Assembly (NCBI GenBank): GCA_052173415.1
Contig: JBQMYQ010000004.1
Location: forward strand, 1 to 64,000
Direction: 5' to 3'
DNA: 64,000 nt
Source: Wolinella sp052173415
GTDB taxonomy: Bacteria > Campylobacterota > Campylobacteria > Campylobacterales > Helicobacteraceae
Within the stretch, counting starts at the first letter, position 1, and every line of letters starts with the position of its first letter. The translations under genes and the position numbers were made by a program. Of this stretch, positions 52,833 through 62,353 are shown piece by piece. The notes under the pieces are model-generated. The model did no database searches and was not told the DNA's origin. It was given only the letters and a program-made list of their open reading frames with translations.

Positions 52833-53458
52833 ATAACCTTGCTCTCTTTACCTTCCAAAAGACGTAAAATATTCGGAAGATGTTTATAGAGAACAAAAAA
52901 TACAATGACAAAAAGCGGGAAATGTGTATCAATCACGGGAATCTTAGGGTGAATAAAATAACTCACAATCACGAAAGTTAAAAGTCCAAGTAGTGAAGAG
53001 AGTGAGGAAATTTTAAGGAATCTACCCGTGATGAACCAAATAAAAAGTCCTAAAAATGCCTCAATCGGAAGCAATACCACCATCACGCCAAAACCCGTAG
53101 CGACCCCTTTGCCACCCTCAAATTTCAAATAGGGACTAAAACAATGCCCCATAACGGATAAAACAGCGATACTCCACTGCGTCTCTGCACTCACTTCCAA
53201 CATCTTAGCGATAAGAATTAACACTGCACCTTTGAGCGCATCTAGGAGCATGGTCAAAATCGCAATGGATTTTGCCCTCTTAGGATCTACCTCTTTTAAA
53301 GCACGCAAAACATTCGTCGCACCGATACTCCCGCTACCCACCTCCTGTAGATTAATACTATAGAGGAATCGCACGATAAGATACCCAAATGGGATTCCCC
53401 CAATAAAATAAGCAAGCAGGTAAAATTGAATATTGATATTTGTTAGAAGATTAATCAT
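52829..53458 (-). CDS. plsY: Glycerol-3-phosphate acyltransferase PlsY
   Basis: Acyl-phosphate-dependent first acylation of phospholipid synthesis. 209 residues, about six membrane helices. All three PlsY motifs: GGIPFGYLIVR (motif 1, about 20-30), GSGSIGATNVLRAL (motif 1b, about 41-54) and FEGGKGVATGFGVMV (motif 2, about 113-127). Ten bases behind gyrB. Confidence 0.93.
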   Translation of the reverse strand: MINLLTNINIQFYLLAYFIGGIPFGYLIVRFLYSINLQEVGSGSIGATNVLRALKEVDPKRAKSIAILTMLLDALKGAVLILIAKMLEVSAETQWSIAVLSVMGHCFSPYLKFEGGKGVATGFGVMVVLLPIEAFLGLFIWFITGRFLKISSLSSLLGLLTFVIVSYFIHPKIPVIDTHFPLFVIVFFVLYKHLPNILRLLEGKESKVI

Positions 53459-53467
53459 TTTTATCCA

Positions 53468-55786
53468 TTACACATCAAGGTGTTTGACATCTTTAGCATG
53501 ATCCTGAATATAAGCCCGTCGTGGCTCGACCTCATCTCCCATGAATAGTGAAAAGACATCACTTGCTTCGATTTCATCACTGATTTGCACCTTTAATAAT
53601 CTCCGATTCTCCGGAGTCATCGTTGTCTCCCATAATTGTTCGGGATTCATCTCTCCTAAACCTTTATAACGCTGAATATACGAGCCTTTTTTCGCACTCT
53701 CTTCAATCTCTTCAAGCACACTGATGAGCTCTCGTCCCGCAAGGAAGCTCAAATCGCGCTCCAAAATTTTATTATGCACGTAATAAGCCTCTTCAAAGAG
53801 TGGATTAGTAAAAAGCGAGTCATCAATAACCAAATCCACTAGCCCATCTTTAGTCTGCACATAGAGATGGACGCGCTCTTCGCTGATATGTTTATTAAGG
53901 ATATTACACTCTTTACTTTTGATAAATTCCGCAAGATTTTCATAAAGTTTATCCGTAGGGAGTGAAATGAGCTCACGATTCTCAATAAGATGTTTTACAA
54001 CATCAATCATGGCAAAACGTTTTTCAAGCTCCTTAAGTGTGAGGCGATAATGAGCAGCGAATCGAAGAAGTTCTAAAAGCTCGGGCGTGCCGATTCCCTC
54101 AAAGGAGAAGTTTTCAATTCCATTTTCAATTAAGTATTCACTCAGTGCCCTCTCATCGCGCAAGTAGATCTCTTTTTTACCTTTTTTAAAACGATAGAGT
54201 GGAGGCTGCGCAATATAGAGGAATCCAGCCTCAATCACGGGCTTAAGATAGCGGAAGAAAAAGGTCAGAAGCAATGTCTGAATATGACTACCATCAACAT
54301 CAGCATCGGTCATAATGATAATTTTCTGATAGCGGATTTTATTAATATCAAATTCTTCACCGATTCCGCACCCAAGGGCGGTGATCATATTTTTAATCTC
54401 ATCGCTTTTTAAAATCTTATCAAGGCGGCTTTTTTCGACATTTAAAATTTTACCTTTTAGGGGCAAAATCGCTTGAAAAACTCGGTCTCGCCCCTGTTTT
54501 GCCGAACCACCCGCACTATCGCCCTCCACGAGATAGAGCTCTGAAATCACAGGATCTTTACTCTGACAATCTGCAAGCTTCCCAGGGAGCGTCCCCACTA
54601 GGAGGGAATCCTTCTTCCTTGTGAGCTCACGCGCCTTTTTCGCCGCTTCGCGCCCGCGCGCTGCCATGAGAGCCTTTTGCATAATGGCTTTTGCGTCGTT
54701 TGGATTTTCCTCAAAAAACTTTGCCATCTTTTCATAAGTGAGCTTCTGCACGATAGGCTTTACAAAAGAACTTCCAAGTTTCCCTTTAGTCTGCCCCTCA
54801 AACTGCGGCTCCATCACCTTAACTGAAACAATCGCTACAAGTCCCTCGCGAATATCATCACCCGTGATTTTATTGTCCTTTTCGCGGGCATTTGCATTCG
54901 CATCAATGTAATTTGTAATGGCTCGTGAAAGCCCCGCGCGGAATCCCGCCTCATGCGTCCCACCCTCGGGAGTTTTAATATTATTTACAAAACTTAAAAC
55001 TTTCTCATCATAGCCATCATTATACGCAAGGGCGATTTCCACCTCCGTATCACTGTCATTATCAACAAAACTAAAAACCTGCGAAACAAAAGTTTTTTTG
55101 TTTAAATGTTCGACAAACTGGCTCAATCCCCCGTCAAAATGGTAACTCTCACGGAATCCATCGCGCTCATCGCTAAAGTGAATGGTAATATTTCGATTGA
55201 GGTATGCAAGCTCCTTAAAACGATGAGCTAAGGTTTCTCGATCAAAAAGAGTAATCTCAAAAATCTCATCATCAGGGATAAACTCAATCGTTGTTCCGTT
55301 TTTTTTACTCGAGCCGATGATAGTGAGCTGATTTTGAGGAATCCCCTGTGAAAACTCCTGAGAATAGATATTTCCATTTTTGTGGATTGTCATCACGAGC
55401 TTTTTGGAGAGCGCATTAACGACGGAAACACCGACGCCATGAAGTCCGCCTGAGACTTTATAAGAATCTTTATCGAATTTCCCACCCGCATGGAGCACGG
55501 TCAAAACGACTGTTGCTGCAGGGAGATTCTCAGTAGGGTGCATATCCACGGGAATCCCACGCCCATTATCGCTAATAACGGCACTGCCCTCTTTAGTGAG
55601 TGTAATTGAAATGGTGTTACAGTGTCCCGCCATCGCTTCGTCAATGGAGTTATCCACCACTTCGTAAATGAGATGGTGAAGCCCATTGATATTTGTGTCA
55701 CCGATATACATTCCCGGGCGTTTTCGAACCGCTTCAAGCCCCTTTAGGACTTTGATATTATCTGCATTGTATTGTTGATTTTGCAT
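53468..55786 (-). CDS. gyrB: DNA gyrase subunit B
   Basis: ATPase and TOPRIM subunit of gyrase. 772 residues. N-terminal GHKL ATPase (YIGDTNINGLHHLIYEVVDN, DNGRGIPVDMH, GGLHGVGVSVVNALS), transducer, TOPRIM with LVEGDSAGGSAKQGR and IIMTDADVDGSHI, and C-terminal GLGEMNPEQLWETTM. Twelve bases behind dnaN: dnaA, dnaN, gyrB, plsY, folB run in the same direction. In Helicobacter pylori dnaA is separate from dnaN-gyrB, so this order is closer to Wolinella and other epsilon genera. Confidence 0.97.
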   Translation of the reverse strand: MQNQQYNADNIKVLKGLEAVRKRPGMYIGDTNINGLHHLIYEVVDNSIDEAMAGHCNTISITLTKEGSAVISDNGRGIPVDMHPTENLPAATVVLTVLHAGGKFDKDSYKVSGGLHGVGVSVVNALSKKLVMTIHKNGNIYSQEFSQGIPQNQLTIIGSSKKNGTTIEFIPDDEIFEITLFDRETLAHRFKELAYLNRNITIHFSDERDGFRESYHFDGGLSQFVEHLNKKTFVSQVFSFVDNDSDTEVEIALAYNDGYDEKVLSFVNNIKTPEGGTHEAGFRAGLSRAITNYIDANANAREKDNKITGDDIREGLVAIVSVKVMEPQFEGQTKGKLGSSFVKPIVQKLTYEKMAKFFEENPNDAKAIMQKALMAARGREAAKKARELTRKKDSLLVGTLPGKLADCQSKDPVISELYLVEGDSAGGSAKQGRDRVFQAILPLKGKILNVEKSRLDKILKSDEIKNMITALGCGIGEEFDINKIRYQKIIIMTDADVDGSHIQTLLLTFFFRYLKPVIEAGFLYIAQPPLYRFKKGKKEIYLRDERALSEYLIENGIENFSFEGIGTPELLELLRFAAHYRLTLKELEKRFAMIDVVKHLIENRELISLPTDKLYENLAEFIKSKECNILNKHISEERVHLYVQTKDGLVDLVIDDSLFTNPLFEEAYYVHNKILERDLSFLAGRELISVLEEIEESAKKGSYIQRYKGLGEMNPEQLWETTMTPENRRLLKVQISDEIEASDVFSLFMGDEVEPRRAYIQDHAKDVKHLDV

Positions 55787-55798
55787 ATTTTCCTCTTT

Positions 55799-56866
55799 TT
55801 AAAGCACGATAGGCATGATGATTGTAGAGAAGTTTTTACTTCTTATTAAGAAGGGTTCATTAGATTCATTTACACCTAGGAAAAAATCGACTGTGTCGAT
55901 CTGTGAGAGGGAATCGAGCATATATTTAGAGCTGATTCCTAGAGTAAATTCCTTGTTGATTCCTGTCTCTAGCTCGATTTGTGTTTTTGCCTCGCTACTC
56001 TCCTCACTTAGAGATTCAAAGAGGATTTCACTTGGCGTAAAAGTGATTTTAATGTCCAAACTAACGGAGTTAATCAGCTTGATCGCCTCAATTATTTTCT
56101 CTTTGGGGAGTGTCATATTAAATTTTGTATCTTTAGGAATAATGCGCTCATAATCGGGGTATTTTCCATTAATGAGTTTAGAGAAGAATAGATAATTTTT
56201 AGATTTAATGATAAGGTAGGTTTCATTGTAATAAAGTTCAACCTCTTCAAAAAATAACTTTTGTATCTCAATGATTGCTTTCTTAGGAATGATTAAGTTA
56301 AGCTTCTCAATTGAGGAATTGTCATATTTGATGAGCGCAAGGCGTCTTGTATCCGTAGCGACGAAGCTAAAAGAGTATTCTTTAATGTCAATAAGAGCAC
56401 CATTTAGCTCGAATTTTGGATTATTCGTATCGACTACAGGGATGATTTTTTTCATTGATTGAATAAGCTGAGAGGAATCTATTTCGATTTTTGGGAGCTC
56501 TTCAAAGCTTGGGAATCCTGGGAATTCACTTGCATCAAACGTAGGAAGTTTAAAAGTGCTTCGCTCTTGTTTAATAATGAGAAATTCCCCATTACGTTCC
56601 AAAATCACATCAGCGTCTTTTAGGCGGCGAATAATGTCAAGAATCTTCTTACCATTGACCGTCGTAGTTCCTTCTTCTTTGATTTTGACGTTTTCACTTT
56701 GAGCGAGTAGTCCAATCTCATAGTCCGTCGCTTGGAAGGTTAGAGTGTTTGCTTCAGCCTTGATATAAATATGCGAAGTGATTTGGCTCGCATCTTTTTT
56801 TTCAAGGAAAGGTTGGAGATTGGTTAGGATATTTTCTAGGCTACTCTTTGCGATGATGATATTCAT
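55799..56866 (-). CDS. dnaN: DNA polymerase III sliding clamp (beta)
   Basis: Ring-shaped processivity clamp. 355 residues, three similar domains of about 115 residues; MNIIIAKSSLENILTNLQPF at the start and the C-terminal clamp end FLIRSKNFSTIIMPIVL. Separated from dnaA by 168 bases that hold DnaA boxes and an AT-rich stretch. Confidence 0.95.
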   Translation of the reverse strand: MNIIIAKSSLENILTNLQPFLEKKDASQITSHIYIKAEANTLTFQATDYEIGLLAQSENVKIKEEGTTTVNGKKILDIIRRLKDADVILERNGEFLIIKQERSTFKLPTFDASEFPGFPSFEELPKIEIDSSQLIQSMKKIIPVVDTNNPKFELNGALIDIKEYSFSFVATDTRRLALIKYDNSSIEKLNLIIPKKAIIEIQKLFFEEVELYYNETYLIIKSKNYLFFSKLINGKYPDYERIIPKDTKFNMTLPKEKIIEAIKLINSVSLDIKITFTPSEILFESLSEESSEAKTQIELETGINKEFTLGISSKYMLDSLSQIDTVDFFLGVNESNEPFLIRSKNFSTIIMPIVL

Positions 56867-56880
56867 AGCAGATTCCTTAA

Positions 56881-57002
56881 ATATTTAAATTTTAATAGAA
56901 GTAGTAGAGGAGAGTGAAAATGTGAAAAGGCTCTACTAACATTCTTGGAATAGGGATTTTTGCTGTGAAAATGTCCCATCTCATTATTCACATTTATTCA
57001 CT
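56881..57002. other. oriC part 2: DnaA boxes and AT-rich stretch between dnaA and dnaN
   Basis: DnaA-box candidates: TTATTCACA (56984-56992), TTATTCACT (56994-57002), and reverse-strand TGTGAAAAG (56921-56929) and TGTGAAAAT (56964-56972). The side next to dnaN, ATATTTAAATTTTAATAG (56881-56898), is a natural unwinding element. In Helicobacter and Wolinella the dnaA-dnaN side is the unwound part of a bipartite origin. Confidence 0.65.
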
Positions 57003-57034
57003 TTAGGGTTGTGTCATTATATCGAAGCTTTGGT

Positions 57035-58375
57035 TTATTTATCTGTTTTTATCTTATTTTTTAGACTTTCGATAATGGTCTTAAAATTTGCATCTTCTTC
57101 GATTTCATCTTTAATAGTTTTCATTGCTTTACTAATTGAGCTATGATCTTTCATACCAAAAAATTGTGCGAGCGAGGGCATTGAATTTAGTGTAAGTGTG
57201 CGAGCGAGGTAAATGACGATTCTCCTAGCGTTTGCAATATTTTGACTGCGACTTTTACTTTTGATTTCAGCGGGTTTAATGTTTAGCTCTTTTGAAACAA
57301 TATGTATAATCTGCTCCAACGTGATATTTTCTCGTTCTTCTTTTATCTGTTCTTTTAGGACATTTTTTGCAAAATCAAGCGTAATCTCCTGACTCATTAG
57401 GTTTGCATAGGCATTAAGTTTAATGATAATTCCCTCGATTTCACGTATGTTATTGTCCATATTTGTAGCGATGTAGTTGATAATTTCATCACTAAGATAG
57501 ATTCCATCAAATTCACATTTCTTTTTAATAATATTGATTTTTGTCTCTAGCTCCGGAGGCTGAATATCAGCGACCATTCCCCATTCAAAGCGACTTTTAA
57601 GCCGTTCTTCCAGTCCAGCGATCTGTTTGGGTGTTTTATCTGAAGTGAGGATAATCTGCTTATTTTTATTGTGAAGTTCATTAAATGTGTGAAAAAACTC
57701 CTCTTGGATTTGTGGCTTCCCACCGAAAAATTGAACATCATCAATTAGAAGATAATCGCAAGCACGGTATTTATCACGGAATCGATCCATTGTGTTATTT
57801 CGAATATGATAAAGATAGTCGTTAAGAAATTGCTCGCTTGTTACATAAATAATATTTTTCTCTTTTGTAACATTAAAATTTCCGATTGCATTAAGTAGAT
57901 GTGTCTTCCCTAGCCCTGTGCCCCCGTAAATTAGCAGTGGGTTATAGGCGATTCCCTGCTTTTTAGCGACATTTTGCGAGACTTCATAGGCAAAGCGGTT
58001 TGAATTACCTACTACAAAGGAATCGAACGTAAATGAGGGGTTTAAGATTGTATTCTTCTGTCCTTTAACGGTAGCATTTTTTGAAACGGAACTTTTCACA
58101 TTCCCTTTGGCGATTCCCACTCGGATTTCAATTTTTGGACGTTTTCCCGTGTTAATTTCAAAAAGATGAGCCAACCGCTCGCCATATTTTGTTTTGACCC
58201 AGTTTGCGATGAATTGATTTGGGGCATGATAGATCGCTAAGTCCGTGCGAGAGGCTTCTTCATTATATTTTAGCTGTTGAATATATCGCTCATATTCAAG
58301 CGGAGAAATCTCCTCTTTAAGTTGCTTTAATGTAGTATCACCCAGCAAAATTTTAACCTTCAGTTGAGTTTTCAC
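57035..58375 (-). CDS. dnaA: Chromosomal replication initiator DnaA
   Basis: AAA+ initiator that binds DnaA boxes and melts the origin. GTG start, 446 residues. Domain I (1-90), linker, AAA+ (about 115-330) with Walker A YGGTGLGKTHLLNAIG and Walker B YLLIDDVQFF, and the DNA-binding domain IV with RRIVIYLARTLTLNSMPSL and FGMKDHSSISKAM (about 400-430), the DnaA signature. The start codon lies inside a TGTGAAAA box on the coding strand, consistent with autoregulation by DnaA. Confidence 0.96.
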   Translation of the reverse strand: MKTQLKVKILLGDTTLKQLKEEISPLEYERYIQQLKYNEEASRTDLAIYHAPNQFIANWVKTKYGERLAHLFEINTGKRPKIEIRVGIAKGNVKSSVSKNATVKGQKNTILNPSFTFDSFVVGNSNRFAYEVSQNVAKKQGIAYNPLLIYGGTGLGKTHLLNAIGNFNVTKEKNIIYVTSEQFLNDYLYHIRNNTMDRFRDKYRACDYLLIDDVQFFGGKPQIQEEFFHTFNELHNKNKQIILTSDKTPKQIAGLEERLKSRFEWGMVADIQPPELETKINIIKKKCEFDGIYLSDEIINYIATNMDNNIREIEGIIIKLNAYANLMSQEITLDFAKNVLKEQIKEERENITLEQIIHIVSKELNIKPAEIKSKSRSQNIANARRIVIYLARTLTLNSMPSLAQFFGMKDHSSISKAMKTIKDEIEEDANFKTIIESLKNKIKTDK

Positions 58376-58490
58376 AATGTGAATAAACGTGTGAATACTA
58401 GCGCACTCCGAGTAAGAGAAGACTAAAATTTGCCGATTCCAAAAGTTATTTTAAGTGATGTAATAATCAAAGGGAATATGTGAATATTTT
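58368..58490. other. oriC part 1: DnaA boxes between dnaA and ruvC
   Basis: TTTTCACA (58369-58376), reverse-strand TGTGAATAA (58378-58386), TGTGAATAC (58390-58398) and TGTGAATAT (58479-58487). The first overlaps the dnaA start codon and the last the ruvC start codon. Together with the dnaA-dnaN boxes this gives the bipartite layout described for this phylum. Confidence 0.6.
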
Positions 58491-58962
58491 GGGAATCGAC
58501 CCGGGAAGTCGGAACTGTGGCTATGCGATTTTAAAATACGATACAAAAGGTGGGAATCGGCTTATTGAGGCGGGTCTGATTAAGATTAAAGGGCGTGTGT
58601 TACAGCACCAGATTTTGGAATTTGTCGAGGGAATCGACATGGTGCTGAAGTCTCATGATATTGATGAGGTGGCGATTGAGGATATTTTTTATGCTTATAA
58701 TCCAAAAACACTCATTAAGCTCGCTCAATTCCGTGGGGCATTAAGTCTTAAAATCCTTCAAGATGTGGGTAATTTCCATGAATATACGCCACTTCAAGTA
58801 AAAAAGGCTCTCACGGGAAATGGCAAAGCTGATAAAAAACAAGTGGCATTCATGGTAAAACGCCTTTTGGGAATCAAGGGTGAAATTAAGCCACTAGATA
58901 TTACAGATGCGATTGCAGTAGCGATAACACACGCTCAGAGAGTTAAACTAGGAGGGAATTAA
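58480..58962 (+). CDS. ruvC: Holliday junction resolvase RuvC
   Basis: Endonuclease that resolves recombination junctions. GTG start, 160 residues. Acidic active site residues in LGIDPGSRNCGYAIL (Asp6), EVAIEDIFYAYNPKT (Glu about 68) and LDITDAIAVAITHA (Asp pair about 146). Divergent from dnaA across the origin; thyX begins 2 bases after the stop. Confidence 0.95.
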   Translation: MNILGIDPGSRNCGYAILKYDTKGGNRLIEAGLIKIKGRVLQHQILEFVEGIDMVLKSHDIDEVAIEDIFYAYNPKTLIKLAQFRGALSLKILQDVGNFHEYTPLQVKKALTGNGKADKKQVAFMVKRLLGIKGEIKPLDITDAIAVAITHAQRVKLGGN

Positions 58963-58964
58963 AA

Positions 58965-59579
58965 ATGAAAGTAACACTTTTGCAACACACTAGCCTGAAA
59001 GTCTGTGCGCACGCGATCCGCACATGTTGGCAGAGCTTTGAGCGAAGTGATGATGGCGGTGAGAAGGATTTGGAACTCATCGAGCGCGTAGGAAACAAAA
59101 ATAAGCACAAAAGCACATTAGAACATCTATTTTATACATTTTATATAGAGGGAATCTCCCGTGCGTGTCTGCAAGAGTTGGCACGCCATAGGATCGCTTC
59201 GCTTTCAGTCAAAAGCACGCGCTACACGCTAAAAGAGCTGAAAAAGGAGGAATCTTTCGGCAAAGATGACTTTGAGCGTGTGGGAAAATATCTCGTATTG
59301 ACCGGCGTTAAGAGCGTGGATTGTGCTTCAATTGCGGCATTAGAGAATTTGCGTGAAATTCTAAAAAGTGGTGTGAGTAATGATTATGCTAAATTTTGTA
59401 TGCCTGAATGTTATAAAACCGAGCTGACATGGAGCATCAATGCAAGAGCTTTGCAGAATTTTCTCGAATTGCGCTCAGGTAAAAGCGCGCTATGGGAGAT
59501 AAAAAAGCTAGCTAATAGCGTATATGAGGCGATTCCCAACGAACATCGATACCTTTTTGAGATTACTAAGGAATCGTAG
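58965..59579 (+). CDS. thyX: Flavin-dependent thymidylate synthase ThyX
   Basis: Makes dTMP with FAD and methylene-tetrahydrofolate, in place of ThyA. 204 residues. Signature RHRIASLSVKSTRY (about 73-86) fits RHRxxSxxxxSxR. Further motifs: HKSTLEHLFYTFYIEGISRA at the N-terminal side and ELTWSINARALQNFLELR near the end. Depends on folate, for which folB is 6 kb away. Two bases after ruvC, with a GGAGGGAATTAAA leader. Confidence 0.94.
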   Translation: MKVTLLQHTSLKVCAHAIRTCWQSFERSDDGGEKDLELIERVGNKNKHKSTLEHLFYTFYIEGISRACLQELARHRIASLSVKSTRYTLKELKKEESFGKDDFERVGKYLVLTGVKSVDCASIAALENLREILKSGVSNDYAKFCMPECYKTELTWSINARALQNFLELRSGKSALWEIKKLANSVYEAIPNEHRYLFEITKES

Positions 59580-59618
59580 GGATTGATAAGAATCAACGCA
59601 CTCCTCCGTCCAAGCCTC

Positions 59619-59624
59619 TATAAT
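59619..59624 (+). promoter_or_regulatory. -10 box before the small membrane protein gene
   Basis: TATAAT in CCTCTATAATCGTC, 22 bases before the ATG at 59646, followed by AAAAAGGAAAA as ribosome site. Confidence 0.5.
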
Positions 59625-59645
59625 CGTCACTAAAAAGGAAAAAAT

Positions 59646-60074
59646 ATGGGGAATCTTGACCTCTATCTTCTCACTATTCATCTTTTTTGTGCCACACTCT
59701 TTATCGGGACGGTCTTTTTTTGGGCATTTATCATTGATGTCGTGAGGAATCGCAACCCACACATCGATCTTGATGTCGCGGAGACGCTTATTTCGCGGCG
59801 TTTACGCCCCATTATGAGCGTGAATGTGACAGTGCTGCTACTTAGTGGCTTGGGGCTTTTTTATAATCGCTACGGCGCGTTGGCGGGCTTTGATACGCTT
59901 TATGCTTATTTGTTGAGTGTGAAGGGAATCTTGGGCATTTTAGGGATAGGAACTTTTTATTTCATGCCTCAAATTATAAAAAATTTCAAAAACCAAGCTA
60001 AAGCCCATGATATCGCTCATCACGTGCTATTTTTCGTGATGATTCTTATCATTATTTTGGCAAAAATGCTCTAA
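59646..60074 (+). CDS. Four-helix inner-membrane protein, CopD-like
   Basis: 142 residues with four membrane helices (about 5-30, 55-75, 83-105 and 120-140). His residues in IHLFCATLF, AHDIAHHVLF and Arg-rich loop RRLRPIMSVNV resemble the small CopD/HemJ-like membrane family in layout. No firm family match from reading alone. Own promoter; its 3' end overlaps the hydF stop region by 4 bases on the opposite strand. No evidence for a link to the hydrogenase genes. Confidence 0.5.
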   Translation: MGNLDLYLLTIHLFCATLFIGTVFFWAFIIDVVRNRNPHIDLDVAETLISRRLRPIMSVNVTVLLLSGLGLFYNRYGALAGFDTLYAYLLSVKGILGILGIGTFYFMPQIIKNFKNQAKAHDIAHHVLFFVMILIIILAKML

Positions 60075-61300
60075 AGAGTTTTACCCTCATATGCGCGAAG
60101 GGAATCGGGAAAAATTTCCAGCGAGCGCGCTAAAACCCCCTGAAAAAGGGAGAGGGCGATTCCATAGTTGGTGATGGGTAAGTGAGATTCTTGGGCTTTG
60201 GCGAGGCGTGAGAGCATGGCTGCTTGATTAAGTGTGCAAGCTCCACAGTGGATAATGAGCTTGTAGCTTTTGAGATTTTCCGGGTAATCTTTGCCATTGC
60301 AATGGTGGATTTCTAACGTCTTGCCTGTGAATTGACGCAACAGGTGAGGAATTTTTACCCTCCCGATGTCATCTTCTAGCGCGTGATGGGTGCAAGCTTC
60401 GGCGATGAGGACTTTATCGCCCTCTTTTAGTGTGTGAATTGCTCGTGCACCGCGGCTTAGAATCGTAAGGTCGCCTTTGAGGCGCGCCATGAGAATGGAA
60501 AAGGTCGTAACTTTCACATTTTCAGGCGTGTGGGCGATGGTTTCGCGCACGCATTGGGAATCGCACACTACCAAAGCAGGAAGCTCTCTGAGGCGTTGAA
60601 AGAGGCTTTGGAGGTTGGATTCCTTAGTAATAATACAGATAGCTTCGTGATCTAAAGCATCACGGATTGCTTGCACTTGCGGGAGAATCAGCCTTCCTTT
60701 AGGGGCTTGAAGATCTATGGGGGTAACGAGCACAATCAAAGAATTAGGTGTGATTAAATCCCCTAGCAGCGAAGGCGTAGCATACCACGATGGAGGTGCA
60801 AGACGGATAATTGCTTCCAAAATCACAGGATAATCTGCTTGATTCTTCGCGCTTAAGGATATAAGGGGTGCGCCAAATCCCTGAATATATGCCAAAAAAT
60901 TCTCACTAGGGGGATTGATGTCTATCTTATTGCAAACAATAAGGAAGGGAATCTCTAGCTCCTTAAAGCGTTTAATCAATTCCTCTTCCTCCGTGCCCCA
61001 CGCCCCCTCCTCGGTAACAAGCAGAGCGAGGTTGATACGCTTTAGTGTCTCAAAACTTCTACTAATCCGCTCCTTACCCAATAGACCATCATCATCTATC
61101 CCCGCAGTATCAATAAGGAGAATCGCCCCTAAAGGGTGGAGCTCCATCGCCTTTTCCACCGGATCAGTGGTCGTGCCCGGGAGATCAGAGACGATGGAGA
61201 GATTTTGCTGGGTGATGAGGTTTAAGAGCGAAGATTTTCCTACGTTGCACTTGCCAAAGATTCCAATATGAATTCGCATACCTTTAGGCGTTTGAAGCAT
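60071..61300 (-). CDS. hydF: [FeFe]-hydrogenase maturation GTPase HydF
   Basis: Scaffold on which the diiron subcluster is assembled before transfer to the hydrogenase. 409 residues. GTPase domain (about 8-170) with P-loop GIFGKCNVGKSSLLN, DLPGTTTDPV, DTAGIDDDG and CNKIDI. Dimerisation and cluster domains follow, with the Fe-S ligands in CTHHALEDDIGR (about 310) and HCGACTLN (about 362), the Cx-H...HCxxC pattern of HydF. Its 5' end overlaps hydE by 17 bases. The 3' end meets the plus-strand membrane-protein gene. Confidence 0.94.
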   Translation of the reverse strand: MLQTPKGMRIHIGIFGKCNVGKSSLLNLITQQNLSIVSDLPGTTTDPVEKAMELHPLGAILLIDTAGIDDDGLLGKERISRSFETLKRINLALLVTEEGAWGTEEEELIKRFKELEIPFLIVCNKIDINPPSENFLAYIQGFGAPLISLSAKNQADYPVILEAIIRLAPPSWYATPSLLGDLITPNSLIVLVTPIDLQAPKGRLILPQVQAIRDALDHEAICIITKESNLQSLFQRLRELPALVVCDSQCVRETIAHTPENVKVTTFSILMARLKGDLTILSRGARAIHTLKEGDKVLIAEACTHHALEDDIGRVKIPHLLRQFTGKTLEIHHCNGKDYPENLKSYKLIIHCGACTLNQAAMLSRLAKAQESHLPITNYGIALSLFQGVLARSLEIFPDSLRAYEGKTL

Positions 61301-62336
61301 ATCGATTCCTTAAAATGAAACGTTGGCTATCGCCATTTTCAAGGGATATGGATTCCCCTAGATGGGTAATTTGGTTAGTGAGTTTGGCGTAGGAATCTTG
61401 CGACTCATCTTGGATTGAGCCTTTACCCGGATAGAGTTGATAGAGTGTGCGCATTTCTCCTTCAGTGATGGCGGGCATTATGACGTTTGCTCCGCTTTGC
61501 AATGCGAGGAATCGCCCCTCTGGGTGTAAAGCCTCCATAGCACTGGTGGCGGGGATATTAATGTAGGGCATTAAAAGGCGCAAGAGTGCCATAACTTTAC
61601 GTGAGGTGTGGAAGTCTCCGCCTCGGGCGTGCTCTAGCGGAGTGTGTGGCGCAGGGATAAAAGGACCAATCCCAACCATATCAAAGTCTGATTCCTGAAA
61701 AAAGAGTAAATCCTCAGCGATTGATTCCAAGGACTGTCCGGGTAGCCCCACTAGAGAGCCACTTCCTGTTTCAAAGCCCAGCTTTTGGAGATTTTCTAGG
61801 CAAGTAAAGCGATTTTGATGGCTCATGTTAGGGTGGAGCGTGGCATAGAGTTGTGAATTTGTTGTCTCGATTCTTAAAAGATAGCGATTTGCACCCGATT
61901 CCTTGTAGGCTTGATACTCCTCAAAACTTTTTTCCCCAAGGCTTAAGGTAACACGCGCGCCATGATGATGGATAGCACTAATAAGCTCACACAATTCATC
62001 TCTATCATAGGCATGACTTTCGCTACTTTGAAGCACCAAAGTTTGATAGCCAGAATTAATAGCCTTTTGTGCAAGATTGATCGCCTCTTGAAGGGGGATT
62101 TTGTAGCGTTTTAGATGCCGATTCCCAGCGCGCAATCCACAATAAGAGCATGTTTTGACACAGATATTAGAGAGCTCTAGGAGTGCTTTAAGATGAATGG
62201 AAGGGCGAGCATATCGCAGGCGCACCTCATGGGCGCATTTAAACAGCGTCTCATCGTAAGAAGAATCCGCGAGAACTTTCACCAACTCTTCTAAGCTCGC
62301 CTGTTGCTTTGCCATGATTTTCAGCACTAGCGACAT
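61284..62336 (-). CDS. hydE: [FeFe]-hydrogenase maturation radical-SAM protein HydE
   Basis: Radical-SAM enzyme of H-cluster assembly, thought to process the Fe-CO/CN synthon made by HydG. 350 residues. Cluster motif ICVKTCSYCGLRAGN (about 57-71), then LQSSESHAYDRDEL, GSGSLVGLPGQS, GIGPFIPAPHTPLEHARGG (a HydE hallmark) and NIPATSAMEALHPEGR. Starts 18 bases after hydG ends and overlaps hydF. Confidence 0.94.
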   Translation of the reverse strand: MSLVLKIMAKQQASLEELVKVLADSSYDETLFKCAHEVRLRYARPSIHLKALLELSNICVKTCSYCGLRAGNRHLKRYKIPLQEAINLAQKAINSGYQTLVLQSSESHAYDRDELCELISAIHHHGARVTLSLGEKSFEEYQAYKESGANRYLLRIETTNSQLYATLHPNMSHQNRFTCLENLQKLGFETGSGSLVGLPGQSLESIAEDLLFFQESDFDMVGIGPFIPAPHTPLEHARGGDFHTSRKVMALLRLLMPYINIPATSAMEALHPEGRFLALQSGANVIMPAITEGEMRTLYQLYPGKGSIQDESQDSYAKLTNQITHLGESISLENGDSQRFILRNRYASNA

Positions 62337-62353
62337 GTTATCCCTATTTAGTG

